Assembly: GCF_042666435.1 (NCBI RefSeq)
Contig: NZ_JBHTDC010000001.1
Location: 186,001-250,000 of the forward strand
Length of the DNA: 64,000 bases
Source of the DNA: Allosphingosinicella sp042666435
Lineage (GTDB): Bacteria > Pseudomonadota > Alphaproteobacteria > Sphingomonadales > Sphingomonadaceae
Reading direction: 5' to 3'
A program made the translations under genes and the position numbers. The notes under the pieces were generated by a model. The model did not search any database and was not told the DNA's origin. It was given only the letters and a program-made list of their open reading frames with translations. Below are positions 53,946-61,911 of the stretch, in pieces (the first letter of the stretch is position 1; every line of letters starts with the position of its first letter).

Positions 53946-54890
53946 TTACGCGACCGGTTCCGGCTTGTTCGTGCCGGCGGCGGCGGCGACTTCGGCGGCG
54001 AAATCGCTTTCCTTCTTCTCGATGCCTTCGCCGAGCTGGAAGCGGGCATAAGCGGCGAGCGTCACGGGCGCGCCGATCTTCTTCGCCTCGGCGGCGACCA
54101 CGTCTTCGATCCTGGTCTTGTTGTCCATCACGAAGATCTGGCTCATCAGCGCGTTTTCCTTGCGGAACTTGGCGATGGCGCCGTCGACCATGCGGGCGAC
54201 GATGTCCGCCGGCTTGCCGGATTCGGCGGCCTTCTCGGACGCGATGGCGCGCTCGCGCTCGATCATGGCGGCATCGAGGTCGTCGCCGTTAAGCGCCAGC
54301 GGGTTGGCGGCGGCGATGTGCATCGCGAGCTGCTTGCCAAGCGCTTCGAGCGCGGCCTTGTCGCCGGTCGATTCGAGCGCGACCAGAACGCCGATCTTGC
54401 CAAGGCCCGGCGCGGCGGCGTTGTGGACATAGGAGACGACGACGCCATCCTTGACCTGAAGCAGGGCCGCGCGGCGCAGCGACTGGTTTTCGCCGATCGT
54501 GGCGACGTTCGCGGTCAGCACTTCGCCGACGGTGCCGCCACCCGGATATTGGGCGCGCGACAGCTCGTCGATATTGTCGCCGGTGGCGAGCGCGAGCTGG
54601 GCGACGTTGCGGACGAAATCCTGGAACTGCTCGTTCTTGGCGACGAAATCGGTCTCGCTATTGACTTCGACGACCGAGCCCATCGTGCCGAGGACCTGCA
54701 CGCCGACCAGACCTTCGGCGGCGGTGCGGCCGGCCTTCTTGGCGGCTGCGGCGAGACCCTTGGTGCGCAGCCAGTCAATGGCGGCTTCCATGTCGCCGTT
54801 CGTTTCGTTCAGCGCCTTCTTGCAATCCATCATGCCGGCGCCGGTGCGCTCGCGCAGTTCCTTCACGGATGCGGCTGTGATCTCCGCCAT
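53946..54890 (-). CDS. tsf: Elongation factor Ts
   Basis: 314 residues from the ATG at 54890; the longer frame to 55127 passes through the repeat and into rpsB. The N-terminal UBA-like domain reads ITAASVKELRERTGAGMMDCKKALNE and the core VEVNSETDFVAKNEQFQDFV and KVLV-type region with HIAAANPLALN. EF-Ts recharges EF-Tu with GTP. It lies between rpsB and pyrH, and each side carries a copy of the same palindromic repeat. Confidence 0.97.
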   Translation of the reverse strand: MAEITAASVKELRERTGAGMMDCKKALNETNGDMEAAIDWLRTKGLAAAAKKAGRTAAEGLVGVQVLGTMGSVVEVNSETDFVAKNEQFQDFVRNVAQLALATGDNIDELSRAQYPGGGTVGEVLTANVATIGENQSLRRAALLQVKDGVVVSYVHNAAAPGLGKIGVLVALESTGDKAALEALGKQLAMHIAAANPLALNGDDLDAAMIERERAIASEKAAESGKPADIVARMVDGAIAKFRKENALMSQIFVMDNKTRIEDVVAAEAKKIGAPVTLAAYARFQLGEGIEKKESDFAAEVAAAAGTNKPEPVA

Positions 54891-54913
54891 TCTACTGATC
54901 CTTTCAATTTGCT

Positions 54914-55000
54914 CCCCTCCTGCTCGCGGGAGGGGCTGGGGGAGGGAATGTGCCTGAATGACAGCCCCCCCCCCTGGTCCCCTCCCGCAAGCGGGAGGGG
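54914..55000. repeat. Palindromic repeat, family B (copy 2)
   Basis: Left arm 54914-54935 and right arm 54979-55000 are hairpins of the CCCCTCCCGC type. The core GGGAATGTGCCTGA and GACAG matches copy 1, and a run of nine C is present. It fills the rpsB-tsf gap within the operon. Confidence 0.8.
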
Positions 55001-55009
55001 ATAAGATTC

Positions 55010-55768
55010 TCAGGCCTCCGCCAGCGCGGCTTCGGCCGGCGGCTCGTCCATCGCGCCGATGTCGACGCCCTTGGCGGCCTGGCCGCCCTGCTTGCCGGCG
55101 GTGGCCGCGTCCGCGACCGCGTCGCAATAGAGGCGGATCGCGCGGCTGGCGTCGTCATTACCCGGGACCGGGAAGGCGATGCCCTGCGGGCTGGCGTTCG
55201 AATCGAGGATCGCGACGACCGGGATGCCGAGCACGTTGGCCTCCTTGATCGCCAGCTCTTCCTTGTTCGCGTCGACGATGAAGATGACGTCCGGCAGGCC
55301 GCCCATGTCGCGGATGCCGCCGAGCGAAAGCTCGAGCTTGTCGCGCTCGCGGGTGAGCTGGAGGACTTCCTTCTTGGTGAGGCCGGCCGTGTCGCCGGAG
55401 AGCTGCTCCTCGAGGCTCTTGAAGCGCTTGATCGAGCCCGAGATCGTCTTCCAGTTGGTGAGCATCCCGCCCAGCCAGCGATGGTTGACGAAATGCTGGT
55501 TCGAACGGCGCGCCGCCTCCGCGATCGGCTCCTGCGCCTGGCGCTTGGTGCCGACGAACAGAACCTTGCCGCCGCTCGCGGTCGCCTGGCGCACGAAATC
55601 GAGCGCGCGGGCGAATAGGGGAACGGTCTGCGAGAGATCGATGATGTGGACCCCGTTGCGATCGCCGAAAATATACGGCTTCATCTTGGGATTCCAGCGG
55701 TGGGTCTGATGGCCGAAATGTGCTCCGGCCTCAAGCAGTTGCTGCATGGAAACGTCGGTCGACGCCAT
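55010..55768 (-). CDS. rpsB: 30S ribosomal protein S2
   Basis: 252 residues, starting MASTDVSMQQLLEAGAHFGHQTHRWNPKMKPYIFG, with GTLIDLSQTV-type and LGGMLTNWKTISGSIKRF motifs of bacterial S2. The last 20 or so residues are Ala/Glu-rich. It opens the rpsB-tsf-pyrH-frr-uppS-cdsA-dxr-rseP-bamA-skp-fabZ series on the minus strand. GAAGGAGA precedes the start. The leader of about 100 nt contains several short inverted repeats (for example CTCT-CGGTTCCGC-AGAG) and could mediate feedback by S2, which is known in other bacteria but not shown here. Confidence 0.97.
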   Translation of the reverse strand: MASTDVSMQQLLEAGAHFGHQTHRWNPKMKPYIFGDRNGVHIIDLSQTVPLFARALDFVRQATASGGKVLFVGTKRQAQEPIAEAARRSNQHFVNHRWLGGMLTNWKTISGSIKRFKSLEEQLSGDTAGLTKKEVLQLTRERDKLELSLGGIRDMGGLPDVIFIVDANKEELAIKEANVLGIPVVAILDSNASPQGIAFPVPGNDDASRAIRLYCDAVADAATAGKQGGQAAKGVDIGAMDEPPAEAALAEA

Positions 55769-55872
55769 GTGATAGTCTCCTTCCGGTTAACCCTCTGCGG
55801 AACCGAGAGACCGCGACCCCAAAAGGATCGACAGCCACCGGTTATGATGGCTCCGCATGTGGAATGGACGCG

Positions 55873-55901
55873 CCCTTAGCCGGCCCGGCTCGTGAAATCA
55901 A
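55873..55901 (-). promoter_or_regulatory. rpsB promoter candidate
   Basis: On the minus strand TTGATT (55901-55896), a 17-nt spacer and TAAGGG (55878-55873), followed by CGCG. It matches the rpmE promoter in the -10, spacer length and downstream bases. The transcript would have a leader of about 100 nt. Confidence 0.55.
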
Positions 55902-55995
55902 GCATTGACAGTGAGGAACATATAGGGAACGACGGGGTCAACGGATCGTCCGGGCGGCACATTTGCCCGGCCGTGATCAAGTCAGGAGGAAAGCC

Positions 55996-56187
55996 GTGAC
56001 TCATATCGCCGCCTCATTGTTCTTCAGCGTCATTCTGGTGGGAGCCTGCGCCATGCTGCATCTCCTGGTGAAGGAGCATTGGCAGGAAATGCTGACGGCG
56101 CTCGCCGGTAGTCCGGATGGTTTCAGGCCGAAGGTTCATCCGATGACGGCGCCGCCGGTCGGACGGCCCCGGCCCGCTGCTTCTTGA
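55996..56187 (+). CDS. Small single-pass membrane protein, unrecognised
   Basis: 63 residues from a GTG at 55996 that sits 6 nt after a perfect AGGAGG (55984-55989), strong evidence that it is translated. A membrane helix (ASLFFSVILVGACAMLHLLV) is followed by a soluble tail (KEHWQEMLTALAG) and a Pro/Arg-rich end. The function is unknown. It is divergent from rpsB, and its last 65 nt overlap the 3' end of pssA on the other strand. The overlap-encoded tail may be of little importance. Confidence 0.65.
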   Translation: MTHIAASLFFSVILVGACAMLHLLVKEHWQEMLTALAGSPDGFRPKVHPMTAPPVGRPRPAAS

Positions 56188-56920
56188 CCCGGCCATAGGC
56201 ATAGAGGCTGGCCGGGATCAGCGCCGCGTAGAGCATCGCCGAGAGGCTGAGCGCCGGCCAGGGCGCGGAGAAGAGCGCCGCGCCGAGCAAAGCGATGACG
56301 ACGATCGCCCAGAGGCGGACGTGGCTCCGGAGCCGCAGCGACGTCCATGAGAATGTCGCGACGTTCGAGACCATCAGGAAGGCAACGAGCGCCGCCCATG
56401 GCGCCACCACCCAGGGTTCGCGGAAGATGTCCTGGCCCGTCCACAGCCAGAGATAGAGCGGCAGCAGCAGCAGGCCCGCCCCGGCCGGCGCCGGAACCCC
56501 GGTCAGGAAGCCGGCCGATTTGTGCGGCTGCTCCTCGACGTCGATGGCGGCATTGAAACGGGCGAGGCGAAGCGCGGCGCAGACCGCGTGGGCGAGCGCG
56601 AAAAGCCATAAATAGCGCGGATTTTCCTGCAGCGACCACAGATAGATGATGACCGCGGGCGACACGCCGAAGGCGATCACGTCGGACAGCGAATCGAGCT
56701 CGGCGCCGAACCGGCTCTGGCCGTTGAGCATCCGCGCGATGCGCCCGTCCATCCCGTCGAGAACGGCGGCGACGACGATCGCCAGCACCGCGAGCTCCCA
56801 TTTGCCCTCGATCGCGAAGCGGACGCCGGTCAGGCCGAAGCATAAAGCGAGCGCGGTGACGGCGTTGGGCACCACCGCGCGGAGCGGAATGCCGCGCGGC
56901 CGCCGCTCCGGCCGCCTCAC
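56123..56920 (-). CDS. pssA: CDP-diacylglycerol-serine O-phosphatidyltransferase
   Basis: 265 residues from a GTG at 56920 overlapping the psd stop (GTGA). The CDP-alcohol phosphatidyltransferase signature is complete: DGMDGRIARMLNGQSRFGAELDSLSD, giving D-G-x-x-D-G, A-R, G and D-x-x-x-D. About seven membrane helices follow. It makes phosphatidylserine from CDP-diacylglycerol and serine, which Psd then decarboxylates. It resembles the membrane-embedded type II Pss of many bacteria, unlike the soluble E. coli enzyme. Confidence 0.93.
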   Translation of the reverse strand: MRRPERRPRGIPLRAVVPNAVTALALCFGLTGVRFAIEGKWELAVLAIVVAAVLDGMDGRIARMLNGQSRFGAELDSLSDVIAFGVSPAVIIYLWSLQENPRYLWLFALAHAVCAALRLARFNAAIDVEEQPHKSAGFLTGVPAPAGAGLLLLPLYLWLWTGQDIFREPWVVAPWAALVAFLMVSNVATFSWTSLRLRSHVRLWAIVVIALLGAALFSAPWPALSLSAMLYAALIPASLYAYGRVKKQRAGAVRPAAPSSDEPSA

Positions 56921-57651
56921 TGGCTGACGCCTTCGGGAATGTCGGCGACACCCGCCCGCGCGACGATCGTCTCGCCGGCGATGGCGCGCTGGCCGAGGAT
57001 CACCTGCGGCGCGGTGCCGGCGGGCAGATAGACGTCGACCCGGCTGCCGAAGCGGATCAGGCCGACGCGCTGGCCGGTGGTGACGGTATCGCCGGGCTTG
57101 ACCCAGGGAACGATGCGGCGGGCGACGAGCCCGGCGATCTGGGTGAATCCGATGCGCAGTCCGTTCGCGCCCTCGACCAGGATATGCTGCCGCTCATTAT
57201 CCTCGCTCGCCTTGTCGAGGTCGGCGTTGAGGAATTTGCCGGCGATATAGACGACGCGCGTGATCGTGCCGGCGATCGGGGTGCGGTTGATGTGGACGTC
57301 GAACACGCTCATGAAAATGGAGACGCGCGTATAGAGGCCGTCGGCGAGGCCGTCCTCGCCGGTCAGCTCGCGCGGCGGCGGCACGGCGGCGATCATCGTC
57401 ACCAGCCCGTCCGCCGGCGCGACGATCAGCCCTTCGCCCGTCGGGGTCGTCCGGATCGGATCGCGGAAGAAGGCGGCGACCCAGAGCGTCACTCCCAGCA
57501 GCGGCCAGCCGATCTCGTCGGAGATGTAGAAAAGGAACAAAGCGGCGATCGCGCCAGCGATCACCACGAATTTGCGGCCCTCGGGATGGACCGAGGGCCA
57601 GCGCCAGCGGACGTTGGTGGTGACGAGTTCCGGCTTTTCGAGCGATGTCAT
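56917..57651 (-). CDS. psd: Phosphatidylserine decarboxylase proenzyme
   Basis: 244 residues from the ATG at 57651, with AAGGACG upstream; an earlier frame to 57687 is not needed. It has one or two membrane helices (VVIAGAIAALFLFYISDEIGWPLLGV). The self-cleavage site is Gly-Ser in GLIRFGSRVDVYLP, where the Ser becomes the pyruvoyl group. MSVFDVHINRTPIAGTI is the other hallmark. The protein is of the short PSD-A type. It converts phosphatidylserine to phosphatidylethanolamine and is coupled with pssA. Confidence 0.94.
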   Translation of the reverse strand: MTSLEKPELVTTNVRWRWPSVHPEGRKFVVIAGAIAALFLFYISDEIGWPLLGVTLWVAAFFRDPIRTTPTGEGLIVAPADGLVTMIAAVPPPRELTGEDGLADGLYTRVSIFMSVFDVHINRTPIAGTITRVVYIAGKFLNADLDKASEDNERQHILVEGANGLRIGFTQIAGLVARRIVPWVKPGDTVTTGQRVGLIRFGSRVDVYLPAGTAPQVILGQRAIAGETIVARAGVADIPEGVSQ

Positions 57652-57773
57652 GCGCCGTCCTTTAGGCGGAGAGGCGGAGCGAGACAATGGCGGGCGCCCA
57701 TCCGGTTGATTGGCGCGCTTTCACCGCCTACACCGCGCCCCAAATCACCCCTGACAAGGAAGCGCGACCCGGC

Positions 57774-58997
57774 ATGGCCAAGATCAAAGTGAAGACGCCC
57801 GTCGTCGAAATCGACGGCGACGAGATGACCCGCATCATCTGGCAGTGGATCCGCGAGCGGCTGATTCAGCCCTATCTCGACATCGATCTCGTCTATTTCG
57901 ACCTTGGCATCGAGAAGCGCGACGAGACCGAGGATCGCATCACCGTCGAGGCGGCCGAGGCGATCAGGAAGTACGGCGTCGGCGTCAAATGCGCGACGAT
58001 CACGCCGGACGAGGCGCGCGTCGAGGAATTCGGCCTCAAGAAGATGTGGCGCTCCCCCAACGGCACGATCCGCAACATATTGGGCGGCGTCGTCTTCCGC
58101 GAGCCGATCGTGATCGACAACGTCCCCCGCCTCATCCCCGGCTGGACCGACCCGATCGTCGTCGGTCGCCATGCCTTCGGCGACCAGTATAAGGCGACCG
58201 ACTTCAAGGTGCCCGGCCCCGGCAAGCTGCGGATGGTCTGGGAAGGCGAGAATGGCGATCGGATCGAGGAGGAGGTGTTCGACTTCCCCGCCTCCGGCGT
58301 TGCCATGGGCATGTACAATCTCGACGATTCGATCCGCGATTTTGCCCGCGCCAGCATGAATTACGGCCTGAACCGGGGTTGGCCGGTGTACCTGTCGACC
58401 AAGAACACCATCCTCAAGGCCTATGACGGCCGTTTCAAGGATATCTTCCAGGAGGTGTTCGATAGCGAATTCAAGGATAAGTTCGCCGAAGCGAAGATCG
58501 TCTATGAGCATCGCCTGATCGACGACATGGTCGCATCCGCGCTCAAATGGAGCGGCAAGTTCGTCTGGGCCTGCAAGAATTACGATGGCGACGTGCAGTC
58601 GGACCAGGTCGCCCAGGGCTTCGGCTCATTGGGCCTCATGACATCGGTCCTGATGTCGCCGGACGGAAAAACCATCGAGGCCGAGGCGGCGCATGGCACC
58701 GTCACCCGCCATTATCGCATGCACGAGCAGGGTAAGGCGACCTCGACCAACCCGATCGCGTCCATCTTCGCCTGGACCGGCGGGCTCAAATATCGCGGCA
58801 AGTTCGACGATACGCCCGAGGTCACCCAATTCGCGGAAACGCTGGAGCGGGTCTGTGTCGAGACCGTCGAAAGCGGCAAGATGACCAAGGATCTCGCGAT
58901 CCTCATCGGCCCCGACCAGAGCTGGATGACCACGGAGCAGTTCTTCGAGGCCATCCGCGTCAATCTGGAGGCGGCGATGGAAACGGAGGCTGTCTGA
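57774..58997 (+). CDS. icd: NADP-dependent isocitrate dehydrogenase (eukaryote-like homodimeric type)
   Basis: 407 residues from the ATG at 57774; the frame to 57687 has no support. The sequence KVKTPVVEIDGDEMTRIIWQ and WRSPNGTIRNILGGVVFREP, DDMVASALKWSGKFVWACKNYDGDVQSD and EAEAAHGTVTRHYR is the type of mitochondrial and alphaproteobacterial NADP-IDH, distinct from E. coli Icd. It makes 2-oxoglutarate and NADPH in the citric acid cycle. The 3' end overlaps the convergent flavin monooxygenase by 38 nt. Confidence 0.96.
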   Translation: MAKIKVKTPVVEIDGDEMTRIIWQWIRERLIQPYLDIDLVYFDLGIEKRDETEDRITVEAAEAIRKYGVGVKCATITPDEARVEEFGLKKMWRSPNGTIRNILGGVVFREPIVIDNVPRLIPGWTDPIVVGRHAFGDQYKATDFKVPGPGKLRMVWEGENGDRIEEEVFDFPASGVAMGMYNLDDSIRDFARASMNYGLNRGWPVYLSTKNTILKAYDGRFKDIFQEVFDSEFKDKFAEAKIVYEHRLIDDMVASALKWSGKFVWACKNYDGDVQSDQVAQGFGSLGLMTSVLMSPDGKTIEAEAAHGTVTRHYRMHEQGKATSTNPIASIFAWTGGLKYRGKFDDTPEVTQFAETLERVCVETVESGKMTKDLAILIGPDQSWMTTEQFFEAIRVNLEAAMETEAV

Positions 58998-60204
58998 GCC
59001 CGGCATCCGGCGAGCGGACATGCTCCGCCCGGATGCCGAACCCGAGGAATGCCGCGGGCAAACGTCGCAGGATGGGGAAACGGTCGAGCAGCCTTATCGC
59101 AAGGATCGGCTTGACCGGCCCCGTCGGATTGGCGAGCAGCCGGCCGATGATCCGGCGCTGCGCCATCTTCTGAAAGCCCTGGATGGCGCGCACAGCGAGC
59201 CGGCGGCGCCGTTCGACCATGCGCAACAAAGGGGTGACGTCCCTCCCCTCCGCCATCGGGCCCGCGAGGATGTTGGCGGCGGCGACCGCGTCCTGGATGG
59301 CCACGTTGATGCCGACGCCGCCGATCGGCGACATGGCATGGGCGGCGTCGCCGATGACCAGCAGGCCGGGCGCATCCCAGGTCGTGAGCCGGTCGAGCGC
59401 GACGGTGAGCAATTTGACGTCGTCCCAGCTCTGGATCGCGCCGACATTGGCCGCCGCCATGGGCGCCACGCGGGCGACGTCGGCGCGAAAGGCGTCGAGC
59501 CCCCGGGCGCGCACGGCATCCGCCTCGCCCTTGGTGAATACGTAGGCACATTGCCAATAATCGCCGCGGTCGATCATGGCGATGATCCGGCCGGAATCGA
59601 AGATGCCGGTCGTGTCGTTGCCGGGCGTTCGTTCCTTGGGGATGCGGAACCAGAAAACGTCCATCGGCGCGCCAAGGTCTTCGACCGGCAGTCCCGCCTT
59701 GCCGCGCAGGATCGAGCGGCGCCCGTCGGCGGCGATGACGAGCTTCGCGCGTATGTCTCCGGTGGCGCATTCGACGCCGACGACCCGGTCGCCGGACCAG
59801 AGGAGATCGTTCGCTTCCGTTCTCATGCGAAGCGTGAAAGACGGATAAAGCCGCGCCTCGTCGGCGACGAAATCGAGAAACTCCCATTGCGGCATCATCG
59901 CGATGAAATTCCAGCGCGGGTCGAAATGGGAGAGGTCGGCGAGCTCGAGCGACTGGCCGCCGATCAGGCCGGTGACGTCATGGACCTTGTCATGAGGGCG
60001 AGCGAGCAGCCGATCGAGCAGGCCCAGCTCGGAGAAGAGCCTGAGCGTGGAGGGATGGACGGTGTCGCCGCGAAAATCGCGCAGGAAGTCGGCATGTTTT
60101 TCGAGCACGACCGTTTGCACACCGGCCCGCGCGAACAGCAGCCCAGCCATCATCCCGGCCGGGCCGCCTCCGACGATGCATAAATCGGTTTCTTGCGCCG
60201 CCAT
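58960..60204 (-). CDS. FAD-dependent monooxygenase (PHBH/UbiH-like)
   Basis: 414 residues from the ATG at 60204 (MAAQETDLCIVGGGPAGMMAGLLFARAG); earlier ATGs at 60231 and 60252 are possible. The FAD site GGGPAG is followed by LRDFRGDTVHPSTLRLFSELGL and, late, GLLVIGDAAHAMSPIGGVGINVAIQDAVAAAN. This is the class A flavoprotein hydroxylase fold (NAD(P)H-dependent ring hydroxylation or quinone-type chemistry). The substrate is not predicted; there is no quinone-biosynthesis neighbour. It is convergent with icd with a 38-nt overlap. Confidence 0.88.
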   Translation of the reverse strand: MAAQETDLCIVGGGPAGMMAGLLFARAGVQTVVLEKHADFLRDFRGDTVHPSTLRLFSELGLLDRLLARPHDKVHDVTGLIGGQSLELADLSHFDPRWNFIAMMPQWEFLDFVADEARLYPSFTLRMRTEANDLLWSGDRVVGVECATGDIRAKLVIAADGRRSILRGKAGLPVEDLGAPMDVFWFRIPKERTPGNDTTGIFDSGRIIAMIDRGDYWQCAYVFTKGEADAVRARGLDAFRADVARVAPMAAANVGAIQSWDDVKLLTVALDRLTTWDAPGLLVIGDAAHAMSPIGGVGINVAIQDAVAAANILAGPMAEGRDVTPLLRMVERRRRLAVRAIQGFQKMAQRRIIGRLLANPTGPVKPILAIRLLDRFPILRRLPAAFLGFGIRAEHVRSPDAGLRQPPFPSPPPD

Positions 60205-60287
60205 GGCTGACAATCGCGCGATTTGCGGCATAAAGGCAATATGACCATCCATTTCCAGGCTACCGGCGACGCGCTATCGAGGCCCGC

Positions 60288-61910
60288 GTGACGTCGAGGA
60301 TCACCGGACGGCGCAAGGCGACGCTCGAAGTGCGGCAGGCGCGGCCCGCCGACGCTCCGGGCATCGTCGCTCTGGTCGACCGGGTCTATGGCGAGCGCAT
60401 GTCCAGCTACAGCCGGGGCATGATCCGGGCGCAGGTCAACAATTACCCCGAAGGTCAGTTCGTCGCCCTCTATGAGGGCACGATCGTCGGCTATTGCGCC
60501 TCGATGCGGCTCGACGAAAGGCTGGCCCTGTCGCCGCACAGCTGGGAGGAAATCACCAATGACGGCTTCGGATCGCGCCACGATCCGACCGGCGACTGGC
60601 TCTACGGCTACGAGATGTGCGTCGATCCCAAGCTGCGCGGCGTCCGCATCGGCCAAAGGCTCTACGACGAGCGCAAGGCGCTCGCGGAGCGGCTGGAGCT
60701 GAAGGGCATCGTCTTCGGCGCGCGCATGCCCGCCTTCGCGCGCAGCCGCCGCAGGGTGACGGGACCGGAGGATTATCTGGATCAGGTGCTGGCGGGGACG
60801 ATCCGCGACCCGACGATCGGGTTCCAGCTGCGCAACGGATTCGAGCCGATCGGAATACTCAAGGCCTATCTGCCGGAGGACAAGCAGTCGGCGGGCTTCG
60901 CCGCCCACATGGTCTGGCGCAATCCCTATGTCGATCCCGACGAGCCGCCCAAATTCCGCGTGCCCCGCGATGTCGAGAGCGTCCGCCTCGCCACCTGCCA
61001 GTTCCAGGCGCGGGCGGTGAAGAATTTCGAGGAGTTCGTCCACAATGTCGAATATTTCGTCGACATCGCATCGGATTACCGATCGGACTTCATAGTCTTT
61101 CCCGAACTCTTCACGCTCCAGTTGCTCGCCTATGAGAAGGAGCATCTGACGCCGATGGAGGCGATCGACCGCCTCACCGACCATAGCCCCAGGCTCACCG
61201 CCGAGCTGTCGCGGATGGCGCTCAGGTACAATATCAACATCATCGGCGGATCGCACCCGACCCGCACCGACGACGGCGACATCCAGAACGTCGCTTATGT
61301 GTGCCTCCGCGACGGATCGGTCCACGCCCAGGAGAAGATCCACCCGACGCCCAACGAGCGTTACTGGTGGAAGATCAAGGGCGGCGACCGGATCGACGCG
61401 ATCCAGACCGATTGCGGCCCGATCGGCGTCCTCATCTGCTACGATTCGGAATTTCCCGAACTCGCCCGCCGGCTGGTCGACGAGGGCGCGCGGATCATCT
61501 TCGTCCCCTTCTGCACCGACAGCCGCCAGGGCTATCTGCGCGTCCGCTATTGCAGCCAGGCCCGCGCGATCGAGAATCAGTGCTTCGTCGTCCTGTCCGG
61601 CAATGTCGGCAATTTGCCCAATGTCGACAATATGGACATCCAGTACGCCCAGAGCTGCATCCTCACCCCGTGCGATTTCCCCTTCGCGCGCGATGGCATC
61701 GCCGCCGAGGCGAGCGAGAATGTCGAGACCTTGACGATCAGCGACGTCAACCTCGCCGACCTCACCTGGGCGCGGGCGGAAGGGACCGTCCAGAATCTCG
61801 CCGATCGCCGGTTCGACCTCTACCGCATCGCCTGGACCCGCAATCCGACCGGCGAGCGCCCCCCTGCCCCGCCCCCCACGAGTGGAACTGACACGCCCGG
61901 CGGCGGATAA
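60288..61910 (+). CDS. Fused GNAT acetyltransferase/carbon-nitrogen hydrolase
   Basis: 540 residues from a GTG at 60288. Residues about 15-200 are a GNAT domain (VRQARPADAPGIVALVDRVYG, DPKLRGVRIGQRLYDERKAL for acetyl-CoA binding). Residues about 235-510 are a nitrilase-superfamily domain with the complete Glu-Lys-Cys triad: Glu273 (FPELFTLQ), Lys350 (AQEKIHPTP) and Cys384 (ICYDSEFPE). The fusion is known as a family in bacteria, but its substrate is not. The amidase and the acetyltransferase could act in turn on one amine or amide. It is divergent from the monooxygenase gene; the stop is one base from the convergent antiporter stop. Confidence 0.9.
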   Translation: MTSRITGRRKATLEVRQARPADAPGIVALVDRVYGERMSSYSRGMIRAQVNNYPEGQFVALYEGTIVGYCASMRLDERLALSPHSWEEITNDGFGSRHDPTGDWLYGYEMCVDPKLRGVRIGQRLYDERKALAERLELKGIVFGARMPAFARSRRRVTGPEDYLDQVLAGTIRDPTIGFQLRNGFEPIGILKAYLPEDKQSAGFAAHMVWRNPYVDPDEPPKFRVPRDVESVRLATCQFQARAVKNFEEFVHNVEYFVDIASDYRSDFIVFPELFTLQLLAYEKEHLTPMEAIDRLTDHSPRLTAELSRMALRYNINIIGGSHPTRTDDGDIQNVAYVCLRDGSVHAQEKIHPTPNERYWWKIKGGDRIDAIQTDCGPIGVLICYDSEFPELARRLVDEGARIIFVPFCTDSRQGYLRVRYCSQARAIENQCFVVLSGNVGNLPNVDNMDIQYAQSCILTPCDFPFARDGIAAEASENVETLTISDVNLADLTWARAEGTVQNLADRRFDLYRIAWTRNPTGERPPAPPPTSGTDTPGGG

Positions 61911-61911
61911 C

